Positions 26,296-34,851 of a stretch of 64,000 nt of DNA are shown here, piece by piece (positions within the stretch are counted from its first letter, which is position 1; every line of letters starts with the position of its first letter). The notes beneath the pieces are model-generated. The model worked only from the letters and a program-made list of their open reading frames with translations, ran no database searches and had not been told where the DNA came from. The position numbers and the translations under genes are program-made. The stretch comes from Hyphomicrobiaceae bacterium. Its GTDB lineage: Bacteria > Pseudomonadota > Alphaproteobacteria > Rhizobiales > Hyphomicrobiaceae. The stretch is taken from contig JAEUMD010000001.1 of the NCBI GenBank assembly GCA_016793635.1, positions 1 to 64,000 of the forward strand. The letters run 5' to 3'.

Positions 26296-28035
26296 TTACG
26301 CCTTGGTCTGCCGAGCGGCTTCTTCTTCCTTGAGCTCTTTTTTCGACAGCTTGCCGATCATGGTTTTCGGCAGCGCATCGCGGAACTCGATCGCGGCGGG
26401 CAGCTCGATCTTGGACAGCTTGGTCTCGAGGTAAGCCATCACCGCGTCGGCGGTCGTGTCGCGCCCGTCCTTCAGCTTGATGAATGCCTTGGGCGCCTCG
26501 CCGCGATACTTGTCCTTGATGCCGATGACCGTCACCTCCTCGACCTCGGGGATCTCGTAGATGCGCTCCTCGATCTGGCGGGGGTAGACATTGTAGCCCG
26601 AGCAGATGATGAGGTCCTTGATGCGATCCTCGATGGCGAAGAAGCCCTCTTCGTCCATGCGCGCCACGTCGCCGGTTCGCAGGTAGCCGTCCGGCGTAAA
26701 CACCGCGGCAGTTTCCTGCGGCCGGTTCCAGTAGCCCTTCATCACCTGAGGTCCGGCGATGCAGACCTCGCCTTTCTCACCTTGAGGAACCTCGACGGTG
26801 GCGTCGTCGAGTGAGCGCAGCGAGACGTAGGTCGACGGCAGAGGCACGCCGATCTTGCCGGAGCGCAGGCTGCTCCCGTTGATCGGATTGCAGGTGACGA
26901 CCGGGGAAGCTTCGGACAGGCCGTAGCCCTCGACAAGCTTGCAGCCGGTCAGCCGCTCGAAGCCCTCCTTGACCTCGACCGGCAAGGGAGCGCCGCCCGA
27001 CAGGCAGAATTTGAGCGAGGAGAGATCGAACGTCTTGATGCGGGGGTGGTTCATCAGCGCCGTGAACAGTGTCGGCACGCCGGGCATCACGGTCGGCTTG
27101 GTCTGGGTGATGAGCTTCAGCGCATCGTCGAGCACGAAGCGCGGCATGATGACGATCTCGGACGCCTTGGCGATGGCGAAGTTCATCACCACCGTCATGG
27201 CGAAGACATGGAAGAAGGGTAGAACGCCCAGAACCCGCTCATCGCCATCCTTGAGCTCCGGCGCCCAGGACACGACCTGAAGCGTGTTGATGTAGGCGTT
27301 GGCGTGGGTCAGCATCGCGCCCTTGGGCGTGCCTGTGGTGCCACCGGTGTACTGCAGCACGGCGATGTCGTTCACCGGGTCGATCGCGACCGGCTTCGGC
27401 GGCCCATGATCGGCCGTCACCTCCGGCTCGAGATGAATACGGCCGTGCATCGGCGAAGCCTGCGGCCGCGAAAGCTCCTTGCTCTTGAACAGGCGGAACA
27501 GAACGGATTTGGTTGGCGGCAGCAGGCCCGCAAACGACGCGACGACGGCGCGCTTCAGCACGCCCGACTGAAGCAGCGCCTCGACCTTGGAGAAGAGCAG
27601 CTTGAGGTCGAGCGTCACCATCAGCTCGGTATCGCTGTCGCGGACCTGGAAAGCGAGTTCGTCGACCGTATAGAGCGGGTTATAGTTGACCACCGTGCCA
27701 CCGGCCTTGAGCACTGCGTAATAGTAGACGATGAAGGTCGGGGAGTTGGGCAGGAAGAGCCCGACCTTGGTGCCCTTGACCACGCCGAGGCGCTGGAGCC
27801 CGGCGGCCACGAGTTCAACCTGACGGCCAAGCTCGGAATATGACATCGACTTGCCGAGGAAGCTGGTCGCGACGCTCGGGCCGAAGCGGGCAACGGCGCG
27901 GTCGATCAGACTGTAGAGCGGCATGGCTTCGAACGTCTGGTCCCAAACGACGTCGGCGGGGTAGGAGCACAGCCACTTCGGACGATCCTCGAACGAGGCC
28001 ATGGAGCCGGGCCCGGCACTGGCTGCTGCGGTCAT
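26296..28035 (-). CDS. fadD: long-chain-fatty-acid--CoA ligase
   Basis: 579 residues. AMP-binding signatures are intact: 'VLQYTGGTTGTPKGAMLTHA' (P-loop), 'LVEGYGLSEASPVVTCNP', 'YLRTGDVARMDEEGFFAIED' and 'DLIICSGYNVYPRQIEERIY'; C-terminal 'LPKTMIGKLSKKEL' contains the catalytic Lys. It activates fatty acids with ATP and CoA for beta-oxidation at the membrane. The ATG at 28035 has GGGAGG six bases upstream. It heads a two-gene unit with the merR gene, transcribed towards the fad genes. Confidence 0.95.
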   Translation of the reverse strand: MTAAASAGPGSMASFEDRPKWLCSYPADVVWDQTFEAMPLYSLIDRAVARFGPSVATSFLGKSMSYSELGRQVELVAAGLQRLGVVKGTKVGLFLPNSPTFIVYYYAVLKAGGTVVNYNPLYTVDELAFQVRDSDTELMVTLDLKLLFSKVEALLQSGVLKRAVVASFAGLLPPTKSVLFRLFKSKELSRPQASPMHGRIHLEPEVTADHGPPKPVAIDPVNDIAVLQYTGGTTGTPKGAMLTHANAYINTLQVVSWAPELKDGDERVLGVLPFFHVFAMTVVMNFAIAKASEIVIMPRFVLDDALKLITQTKPTVMPGVPTLFTALMNHPRIKTFDLSSLKFCLSGGAPLPVEVKEGFERLTGCKLVEGYGLSEASPVVTCNPINGSSLRSGKIGVPLPSTYVSLRSLDDATVEVPQGEKGEVCIAGPQVMKGYWNRPQETAAVFTPDGYLRTGDVARMDEEGFFAIEDRIKDLIICSGYNVYPRQIEERIYEIPEVEEVTVIGIKDKYRGEAPKAFIKLKDGRDTTADAVMAYLETKLSKIELPAAIEFRDALPKTMIGKLSKKELKEEEAARQTKA

Positions 28036-28448
28036 TCGGTCCTCCCTGATCGGCACCCGCCTCGGTCCGGGCGGGCGTCCATGGTGAACTCGGCCGTGTC
28101 GATCTTTCGTCGACTGTGCCGGATCGCCGGTTGCTTGCGACTATTGAACACTTTTTCATGTGTTTCCGCTAGAACAGCGCTCACGAGCGAAGTCATTCAT
28201 GGTGAAGCCCGCGTCGGCCCTCCCGGGCCGCCGATGCCATGAAGGGTGACCTCGGCTGGCCGCAGGCTGAGGGCATGCGTAGTATTCGTGGCGGTAAGTC
28301 GGGTGCGCTAGTCGGTCGCCCGCGCTAGACGCGTGTGACGTTTAAGTATATGGACGGCACGAGCTTGTGCGCCGGGCCCCCCGCGTCTTATTGGGTATAG
28401 TGAAACTGTGGTCCGGCTGCGCCGCGCATGCACGGATGGGAGAACGAG
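28036..28448. other. divergent intergenic region between fadD and the acyl carrier protein gene
   Basis: About 410 bp. At 28144-28162 an imperfect dyad of AACAC and GTGTT arms separated by eight bases might be an operator for fadD. TGACGTTTA near 28335 resembles half of the fadE palindrome but its other arm is not conserved. No gene was recognised. Confidence 0.3.
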
Positions 28449-28724
28449 ATGGACGAAGTAGCAACGAAGATCATCGAGATCCTCAAGAAGCATATGAAGG
28501 AGCCGCGGGACAATATCGAGCTTTCGACCCCGCTCACGGATCTTAAGATCGAGTCGCTCGACCTCGCGATGATTGTCTTCGACATTGAGGACTCCTTCCA
28601 GATCGAGATTCCTTACAACGCCAACGAAGAAGTCGAGGACTTCAAGACGGTCGGTTCCGTCGTCGAGCGCGTGAAGAACCTCATTGCCGCCGGTCCGGCC
28701 GCCGCTGGCGCCGCCAAGGCGTGA
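28449..28724 (+). CDS. acyl carrier protein
   Basis: 91 residues: four-helix acyl carrier protein with the phosphopantetheine serine in 'DLKIESLDLAMIVFDIED' (Ser near residue 37; Glu-Ser-Leu instead of the usual Asp-Ser-Leu). It ends in a low-complexity Ala tail. It differs from AcpP of primary fatty-acid synthesis and from AcpXL by its motif, and is followed directly by a ketosynthase, recalling the NodF/NodE pair. The target acyl product is unknown. GGGAGAACGAG precedes the ATG. Confidence 0.88.
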   Translation: MDEVATKIIEILKKHMKEPRDNIELSTPLTDLKIESLDLAMIVFDIEDSFQIEIPYNANEEVEDFKTVGSVVERVKNLIAAGPAAAGAAKA

Positions 28725-28915
28725 TCCAATTGTCGGGGCGCGCCGGAGAGCGGTCGCGCCCCGGACCTTCGATGCCGGCCGATGGCCGGATTGGGCGGGA
28801 CCCGACGTGCGTCCCGCATTGCTTTGTCATTTCGTCATATTCGTGCCTGATCGCGCGGCCGCAGGGCCGTCGTTCCGGCGCATGAACGAACTGTAGCCGA
28901 GTGAGCGTGAGAGTG

Positions 28916-30148
28916 ATGAAAAGAGCGGACGGTACGCGCCGGGTCGTCATTACCGGCATGGGCGCTGTGACGCCCATCGGCCTCGACGTCGATGAGTTCT
29001 GGTCGTCGCTGAAGCAGGGCAAGTGTGGTGTCGGCCCCATCACCAATTTTCCGATCGAGGATCTCTACATCCCGATCGCTGGTGAAATCAAAGGGTTCGA
29101 CCCCGCAGTTCACGTCAAGAGCAAGCAGATCCAGTACGGCGAGCGCTATTCGTGGTTCGCCGGCCGCGCCGCCGAGGAGGCTTGGACGCAATCGGGGCTG
29201 CCGAAGCCTTATTCCAACCCCTATCGCGCCTGCTGCATCGTCGGCTCCGGCGCCGGCGGCTATTCGACCGTCGAGAACGCCTACCGCTCGCTTTTCATCG
29301 AGAAGAAGAAGGCGACGCATCCGCTGACGCTGCTGCGCATCATCGTCTCCTCGGCGTCGGCGCACGTCGGCATCGAGTACGGCATCAAGGGCCCGACGTT
29401 CGCGACCTGCTCGGCGTGCTCGACGGCGACCCACGCCATCTCGCTCGCCTATGATTACATCCGCCAGGGCCTCGTCGACGTCGGCGTCGCCGGTGCCTCG
29501 GAAGCCGTGTTGACCTACGGCTCCATGCGGACTTGGCAGGCCATGCGCGTGCTCTCGCCCGAGGGTTGCTTCCCGTTCTCGAAGAAGCGCAATGGCACCG
29601 TGCTCGCCGAGGGCGCGGGCATCCTGGTGCTCGAGGAATACGAGCATGCCAAGCGCCGCGGCGCGCCGATCTTCGCCGAGCTGCTCGGCTGCGGCCTGTC
29701 GTCGGACAGCAAGGACATGGTCAATCCGGACATCGACGGGCCGCGCTCGGCGATGCAGATGGCGCTCGATGATGCCCGTCTCGATCCCTCCGAGATCGAC
29801 TATCTCAACGCCCACGGCACGGCGACGGCGCTCAACGATGTCAACGAGACCAACGCCATCAAGCTGGTTTTCGGCCCCTACGCCAATAAGATGGCCATCT
29901 CGTCGACGAAGTCGATGACCGGCCATCTGCTCGGCGCCGGCGGCGGTATCGAAGCCATCGCCTGCATCAAGGCGATCAACGAGGGCTTCATTCCGCCGAC
30001 GGTCGGTCTCACCGAGCCGGACCCCAAGTGCGACCTCGACTACGTGCCGAACGTCGGTCGCGAGGCCAAGGTTCGCTACGCGATGTCGAACTCGTTCGCC
30101 TTCGGCGGCCTCAACGCCGTGCTGGTGTTCGGCCCGCCGCCGGCCTGA
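28916..30148 (+). CDS. beta-ketoacyl-ACP synthase, KAS II type
   Basis: 410 residues. The catalytic triad is present: Cys in 'FATCSACSTATHAISLAYDY', His in 'YLNAHGTATALNDVNE' and His in 'ISSTKSMTGHLLGAGGGIEA'. The start 'RRVVITGMGAVTPIG' and end 'AMSNSFAFGGLNAVLVFG' are standard for the FabF family, though the early region ('GFDPAVHVKSKQIQYGERYS') differs from housekeeping FabF. It elongates an ACP-bound acyl chain; the adjacent ACP is its probable partner. An upstream GTG at 28901 is an alternative start. A strong terminator follows. Confidence 0.92.
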   Translation: MKRADGTRRVVITGMGAVTPIGLDVDEFWSSLKQGKCGVGPITNFPIEDLYIPIAGEIKGFDPAVHVKSKQIQYGERYSWFAGRAAEEAWTQSGLPKPYSNPYRACCIVGSGAGGYSTVENAYRSLFIEKKKATHPLTLLRIIVSSASAHVGIEYGIKGPTFATCSACSTATHAISLAYDYIRQGLVDVGVAGASEAVLTYGSMRTWQAMRVLSPEGCFPFSKKRNGTVLAEGAGILVLEEYEHAKRRGAPIFAELLGCGLSSDSKDMVNPDIDGPRSAMQMALDDARLDPSEIDYLNAHGTATALNDVNETNAIKLVFGPYANKMAISSTKSMTGHLLGAGGGIEAIACIKAINEGFIPPTVGLTEPDPKCDLDYVPNVGREAKVRYAMSNSFAFGGLNAVLVFGPPPA

Positions 30149-30177
30149 TGGTAAGCGCAAAAGCCAAATCGTTCGAG

Positions 30178-30208
30178 ACGGGCGCCCAGGTGGCGCCCGT
30201 TTTTGTTT
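30178..30208 (+). terminator. intrinsic terminator of the ACP-ketosynthase unit
   Basis: Perfect 9-bp stem ACGGGCGCC (30178-30186) / GGCGCCCGT (30192-30200), five-base loop, followed by TTTTTGTTT. Confidence 0.9.
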
Positions 30209-30250
30209 GAGCGTTCGCGCCGTTGACGGGATCGCGCCAACGCCCCCGTT

Positions 30251-30790
30251 TCAGGGCATCGCCGCCTCGTCTGTGGGGGCGACGAAGGCCGAGGTCTGGC
30301 GTAGAGCCTCGCCCAGTGCCATGGCGGCGGCGACGGCGATGTTCAAAGAGCGCAGGCCCGGCCGCATCGGAATTGTGATTCGCTCGTCTGCGGCGGCGTG
30401 AACGGCATCGGGAGCCCCGGAACTCTCGCGGCCAAGCAGCAGCACGTCACCCTCGCAGAACCGCGTCTCATAGAGCGACCGGGAGGCGTGGCTCGATAGA
30501 AGCAGCAGGCGGCTGCCTCTCGTGCGGCGCGCCGTATCGAAGGCTGCAAAACCGCTGTGGCGTGTGATTTCGACGTGAGCGAGGTAGTCGAGGCCCGCTC
30601 GACGCAACGCACGGTCGGTCATGTCGAAGCCGGTCGGCGCGATCACATCGACTCCGACGCCGAGGCAGGCGGCGAGTCGCAGGATGGTGCCCGTATTCTG
30701 CGGAATGTCAGGTTGATACAACGCAAGGCGTATCGAAGTGGGGACCGACTGTTGCGTTCCGGGTTCACCTTGCGGATAGTCAGCTGCCAT
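30251..30790 (-). CDS. trmL: tRNA (cytidine(34)-2'-O)-methyltransferase
   Basis: 179 residues, SPOUT (SpoU) family. The knotted-fold motifs are clear: 'ALYQPDIPQNTGTILRLAA', 'LLLGRESSGAPDAVHA' and 'IPMRPGLRSLNIAVAAAMAL'. TrmL methylates the wobble ribose of tRNA-Leu isoacceptors. It has a short N-terminal extension ('AADYPQGEPGTQQSVPTS') before the usual start. The ATG at 30790 is chosen; earlier in-frame starts add non-conserved sequence. It is divergent from petABC. Confidence 0.93.
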   Translation of the reverse strand: MAADYPQGEPGTQQSVPTSIRLALYQPDIPQNTGTILRLAACLGVGVDVIAPTGFDMTDRALRRAGLDYLAHVEITRHSGFAAFDTARRTRGSRLLLLSSHASRSLYETRFCEGDVLLLGRESSGAPDAVHAAADERITIPMRPGLRSLNIAVAAAMALGEALRQTSAFVAPTDEAAMP

Positions 30791-31010
30791 GCGCCAAATT
30801 GCCCCCACCCGTGCAACCTTCGCAGCCTTGAAGCACACCTGCAAAGGATGCCAAAAGATCGCGTGGCAGTCCGTGTACTCGCTTGCCGCCACTTTTCGAC
30901 TAATCTGAGGCCGTGCCTTACCAGGTTCAACTGCGCTTCTCAGCGCTCAGCCCGGGGGCGCGGTTTTCATCCGCTTCTTCTACTCCCCATCAGCTCCTCA
31001 GGAGGCGCAC

Positions 31011-31583
31011 GTGGCATCTCATGCCGAAGAGCCCAACCGCCGGGATTTCCTCGTCATCGCCGGCAATGCATTCGCCGCGGTCGGCGCCGCCGTCACGATG
31101 TGGCCCTTCATCCACCAGATGAATCCGGACAAGAGCGCGCAGGCGCTCGCGTCGACCGAGGTCGACCTCGCTCCGGTGAAGCAGGGCCAGGCCATCACCG
31201 TCATGTGGCGCGGCAAGCCGGTGTTCATTCGCAACCGCACCGCCGACGAGGTCAAGGCTGCGAACGCCACGCCGGTCGACAAGCTTCCGGACCATGTCGC
31301 GCGCAACGCCAACCTGGCCGCCAATGCCGAGGCGACGGACGCCAACCGCACCATCAAGGGCAAGGAGAACTGGCTGGTCGCAGTCGGTATCTGCACCCAC
31401 CTCGGCTGCATCCCGAAGGGACAGGCGCTGGGCGACGAGAAGGGTGAGTTCGGCGGCTGGTTCTGCCCCTGCCACGGCTCGCACTACGATACGGCCGGTC
31501 GTATCCGCAAGGGTCCCGCACCGCGCAATCTCGATATTCCGCCCTATGCGTTCATCTCCGATACCAAGATCAAGATCGGTTGA
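31011..31583 (+). CDS. petA: ubiquinol-cytochrome c reductase iron-sulfur (Rieske) subunit
   Basis: 190 residues. A Tat-type anchor '[19 protein letters not shown]' (residues about 10-28) is followed by the membrane hinge. The [2Fe-2S] ligands are in '[11 protein letters not shown]' and '[20 protein letters not shown]', including the Cys-Cys disulfide partners. It transfers electrons from ubiquinol to cytochrome c1. The start is a GTG at 31011 with GGAGG close upstream; there is no ATG that gives a full-length protein. First gene of petABC. Confidence 0.96.
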   Translation: MASHAEEPNRRDFLVIAGNAFAAVGAAVTMWPFIHQMNPDKSAQALASTEVDLAPVKQGQAITVMWRGKPVFIRNRTADEVKAANATPVDKLPDHVARNANLAANAEATDANRTIKGKENWLVAVGICTHLGCIPKGQALGDEKGEFGGWFCPCHGSHYDTAGRIRKGPAPRNLDIPPYAFISDTKIKIG

Positions 31584-31603
31584 TAGAGGTAATAGAGACC
31601 GCC

Positions 31604-32899
31604 ATGTCTAATCATGACTCGAGCTATCAGCCGACCACCCGCATCGGCAAGTGGTTTGACGAACGCCTGCCAATCATGCGCCTCATGCACGGGCAGTTCG
31701 TCGATTTCCCCACGCCGCGTAACCTCAACTACATGTGGACGTTCGGCGGCATCTTGATGTTCTGCCTCGTCGCGCAGCTCGTCACCGGCATCGTCCTCGC
31801 GATGCACTACCAGGCAAGCGCCGACGACGCCTTCAACGCCATCGACCAGATCCGCCGCAACGTGAACTACGGCTGGATGATCCAGGCGATGCACGCGGTC
31901 GGCGCGTCCATGTTCTTCGTCGCGGTCTACGCGCACATCTTCCGCGGTCTCTACTACGGGTCCTACAAGGCTCCGCGTGAGATCCTCTGGATCCTCGGCG
32001 TCTTCATCTTCCTCGCCATGATGGCGACGGCGTTCATGGGCTATGCGCTTCCCTGGGGCCAGATGAGCTTCTGGGGCGTCACCGTCATCACCAACCTGTT
32101 CTCGTCGCTCGACCAGATCATTCCGGGCGTCGGCACGGCGATCGTGCAGTGGCTGTGGGGCGGCTACTCGGTTTCGGGCACCACGCTCAACCGCTTCTTC
32201 TCGCTCCACTACCTGCTGCCGTTCGTGATCGTTGGCCTTGTTGTGCTGCACGTCTGGGCGCTGCACGTGACCGGTCAGAACAACCCGGCTGGCCTCGACA
32301 TCAAGACCAAGTCCGATTCGGTGCCGATGTACCCCTACGCGGTGGCCAAGGACGCAGTCGGCATGTTCGCGTTCCTGCTGCTGTTCGCCTGGTTCGTGTT
32401 CTACCTGCCGGACTACCTCGGTCACTCGGACAACTTCAATCCGGCCAACCCGCTGGTCACGCCCCCGCACATCGTTCCGGAGTGGTACTTCCTGCCGTTC
32501 TACGCGATGCTGCGCGCGATCCCTGACAAGCTTGGCGGCGTCATCGTGATGTTCGCATCGATCGCCATCCTTGCGTTCGCTCCGTGGCTCGACACCGCCC
32601 GCGTCCGCTCGGCCAAGTACCGCCCGATCTTCAAATGGTTCTTCTGGCTGTTCGTGATCGCCTGCTGCGCGCTCGGCTACCTTGGCGCCATGCCGGCCGA
32701 AGAGCCCTACGTCACCTGGGCCCGTATCTTCACCGCCTACTACTTCGCTTTCTTCCTCGTGATCATGCCGGTCGTCGGCATCATCGAGACGCCGAAGCCG
32801 CTGCCGCGCTCCATCGCCGAGGACGTTCTCGGCGCGGGCGCCCATGGTGGCGGCAAGGGGGCTGGCGCGGCTGCTGCCGCATCGCCCGAGAAGCGTTGA
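31604..32899 (+). CDS. petB: cytochrome b of the bc1 complex
   Basis: 431 residues with eight transmembrane helices. '[20 protein letters not shown]' and '[20 protein letters not shown]' carry the heme-ligand His pairs, '[20 protein letters not shown]' lines the Qo site and '[19 protein letters not shown]' holds the Pro-Glu-Trp-Tyr motif. It ends with a Gly/Ala-rich tail. It starts 20 bp after petA. It is separate from cytochrome c1, unlike the fused form of Bradyrhizobium relatives. Confidence 0.97.
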   Translation: MSNHDSSYQPTTRIGKWFDERLPIMRLMHGQFVDFPTPRNLNYMWTFGGILMFCLVAQLVTGIVLAMHYQASADDAFNAIDQIRRNVNYGWMIQAMHAVGASMFFVAVYAHIFRGLYYGSYKAPREILWILGVFIFLAMMATAFMGYALPWGQMSFWGVTVITNLFSSLDQIIPGVGTAIVQWLWGGYSVSGTTLNRFFSLHYLLPFVIVGLVVLHVWALHVTGQNNPAGLDIKTKSDSVPMYPYAVAKDAVGMFAFLLLFAWFVFYLPDYLGHSDNFNPANPLVTPPHIVPEWYFLPFYAMLRAIPDKLGGVIVMFASIAILAFAPWLDTARVRSAKYRPIFKWFFWLFVIACCALGYLGAMPAEEPYVTWARIFTAYYFAFFLVIMPVVGIIETPKPLPRSIAEDVLGAGAHGGGKGAGAAAAASPEKR

Positions 32900-32929
32900 G
32901 CCGAGGCAGACGATCAGGGAATCCGATCC

Positions 32930-33808
32930 ATGACAACGACGATGACCAAATCGCTTCGCCTCGCGGTGGCCGCCTTCGGCCTCGCGATCGCGGCCCCCGT
33001 GACCGCCGCCTTCGCGGGCGGCGGTGGCGAGCACCACATCGAGCGCCAGGAATGGTCGTTCGGTGGCTTCCTCGGGCAGTATGACAAGCAGCAGCTCCAG
33101 CGCGGCTTCCAGGTTTACAAGGAGGTCTGCTCCGCGTGCCACGGTCTCTCGCGCGTCGCCTTCCGCTCGCTCGCCGAGCCGGGCGGCCCGGAGTTTCCGG
33201 AGGAGGCCGTGAAGGCGCTTGCCGCGTCCTGGCCGAACCAGATCGTCGACGGCCCGAACGACGACGGCAAGATGTTCGATCGCCCGGCGCGCCTCGCCGA
33301 TACGATCCAAGGCCCCTACAAGAACGAGAAGGAGGCCCGCGCTGCGCAAAACGGCGCGCTGCCGCCGGATCTCTCGCTCATCACCCGAGCGCGCAACGTC
33401 CACAACTCGGCGCCCTGGTACAAACACATCTTCCTGATGGCCCGTGACATCGCGCTCGGCTACCAGGAGGGCGGCGCCGACTATCTCACCGCGCTGATGA
33501 CCGGCTATCACGAGGCCCCGCATGGCTTCACGGTCGCGGACGGCATGAACTACAACGCGGCCTTCCCGGGCAACCAGATCGCCATGCCGAACGTTCTCGA
33601 CGGCGGTCCCGTTGCCTACGAGGAGGGTGCTGGCGCCAAGTCGTCCCAGGCGCAGAACGCCAAGGACGTCGCGGCCTTCCTGGCCTGGGCGGCAGACCCG
33701 ACGCTCAACGACCGCAAGCGGATCGGCTGGCAGGTGATGCTCTACCTGCTCATCACCACGATCCTGCTCTACGTCGGCAAGCGCCGCATCTGGGCGGCCG
33801 CTCACTGA
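32930..33808 (+). CDS. petC: cytochrome c1 of the bc1 complex
   Basis: 292 residues. Signal peptide ('LAVAAFGLAIAAPVTAAFA', about residues 10-28), heme-binding 'YKEVCSACHGLSRVAFRSL', axial Met region 'FPGNQIAMPNVLDGG' and a C-terminal membrane anchor 'WQVMLYLLITTILLYVGKRR' are all in place. It passes electrons to soluble or membrane cytochromes c. Last gene of petABC; in this organism electrons from Sqr would enter through the quinone pool and this complex. Confidence 0.97.
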   Translation: MTTTMTKSLRLAVAAFGLAIAAPVTAAFAGGGGEHHIERQEWSFGGFLGQYDKQQLQRGFQVYKEVCSACHGLSRVAFRSLAEPGGPEFPEEAVKALAASWPNQIVDGPNDDGKMFDRPARLADTIQGPYKNEKEARAAQNGALPPDLSLITRARNVHNSAPWYKHIFLMARDIALGYQEGGADYLTALMTGYHEAPHGFTVADGMNYNAAFPGNQIAMPNVLDGGPVAYEEGAGAKSSQAQNAKDVAAFLAWAADPTLNDRKRIGWQVMLYLLITTILLYVGKRRIWAAAH

Positions 33809-33835
33809 GCCGCTTCCCATTATTGTGAACTTCGG

Positions 33836-33866
33836 AAAAGGCCTCGCTCGCGGGGCCTTTTCTCGT
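33836..33866 (+). terminator. intrinsic terminator of petABC
   Basis: Stem AAAAGGCC (33836-33843) / GGCCTTTT (33854-33861), ten-base loop, followed by CTCGTT; 28 bp after the petC stop. Confidence 0.75.
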
Positions 33867-33929
33867 TAATGAAACGGTCGCGCATCCGGGCGGACCATGT
33901 GCGGTTCCGCCGTCCAAGCGGGGGACCAA

Positions 33930-34808
33930 ATGACCAGATCCGTGCTCGGCATTGTCGGCGGCAGTGGCCTTTACGATATTCCGGGCCTGGAGAAGGCAAG
34001 CTGGGAGCGTGTCGAGAGCCCGTGGGGCGACGTTTCGGACGACATCCTGTTCGCCGAAATCGACGGCTTGCCGATCCGCTTTCTCCCGCGCCATGGCCGC
34101 GGCCATCGCGTCTCGCCGACCCACATCGACTTTCGCGCCAATATCGATGCACTGAAGCGCGCCGGCGTGACCGATCTGGTTTCCATTTCGGCGTGCGGTT
34201 CGCTCAAGGAGCATTATCCGCCGGGCCATTTCGTCGTCGTCGATCAGTTCATCGACCGCACCTTCGCGCGTGAGAAATCTTTCTTCGGCACGGGCCTCGT
34301 GGCGCACGTCTCGGTGGCCGACCCCATCAGCCCGCTGCTTGCCGACGCCTGCTTCGCCGCGGCCAAGGCAGAGGGGATCGAGGTCTCGAAGGGTGGCACC
34401 TACCTCGTCATGGAGGGGCCGCAGTTCTCAACGCGCGCGGAATCGCTGCTCTACCGTTCGTGGGGCTGCGACGTGATCGGCATGACCAACATGCCCGAGG
34501 CGAAGCTCGCTCGCGAGGCGGAGATCTGCTACGCGACCGTCGCCATGGTGACGGACTACGATTGCTGGCACGAGGATCATGCCGAGGTCGATGTCGCCGC
34601 GATCATCGAGGTGATGAAGCACAACACCGAGAAGGCGCAGCGCCTGGTGTTGAACCTCGCCCGCAACTTCCCGAAAGAACACCCAGCCTGTCCGATCGGC
34701 TCCGACCGCGCGCTCGACGTCGCCATCATCACCCGGCCCGACGCGCGCGATCCCGCTCTCGTGGCGAAGCTCGATGCGGTCGCGGGGCGCGTGCTCGCGA
34801 AATCCTGA
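33930..34808 (+). CDS. mtnP: S-methyl-5'-thioadenosine phosphorylase
   Basis: 292 residues, PNP/MTAP family 2. 'LGIVGGSGLYDIPGLEK', 'LPRHGRGHRVSPTHIDFRAN', 'GGTYLVMEGPQFSTRAESLLY' (shortened) and 'IGMTNMPEAKLAREAEICYA' identify it as MTA phosphorylase rather than guanosine/inosine phosphorylase. It splits methylthioadenosine, a by-product of polyamine and homoserine lactone synthesis, into adenine and 5-methylthioribose-1-phosphate. GGGGA precedes the ATG at 33930. Its products are the substrates of apt and mtnA, 6-7 kb downstream. Confidence 0.95.
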   Translation: MTRSVLGIVGGSGLYDIPGLEKASWERVESPWGDVSDDILFAEIDGLPIRFLPRHGRGHRVSPTHIDFRANIDALKRAGVTDLVSISACGSLKEHYPPGHFVVVDQFIDRTFAREKSFFGTGLVAHVSVADPISPLLADACFAAAKAEGIEVSKGGTYLVMEGPQFSTRAESLLYRSWGCDVIGMTNMPEAKLAREAEICYATVAMVTDYDCWHEDHAEVDVAAIIEVMKHNTEKAQRLVLNLARNFPKEHPACPIGSDRALDVAIITRPDARDPALVAKLDAVAGRVLAKS

Positions 34809-34851
34809 CGCCGCTACTTTCCGGCGCCGGGCACAGTCGGGCGAACCCGCC

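Noticed and set aside
28332-28347. Second LiuR-type operator (TGACGTTTA...) before the acyl carrier protein gene
   Set aside because: Only one arm is conserved; the other (AGTATA) breaks the symmetry.
31544-33820. 758-codon open frame on the minus strand opposite petABC
   Set aside because: petA, petB and petC are unmistakable on the plus strand; the antisense frame reflects GC-rich codon usage and its translation is Arg/His/Asp-rich and family-less.
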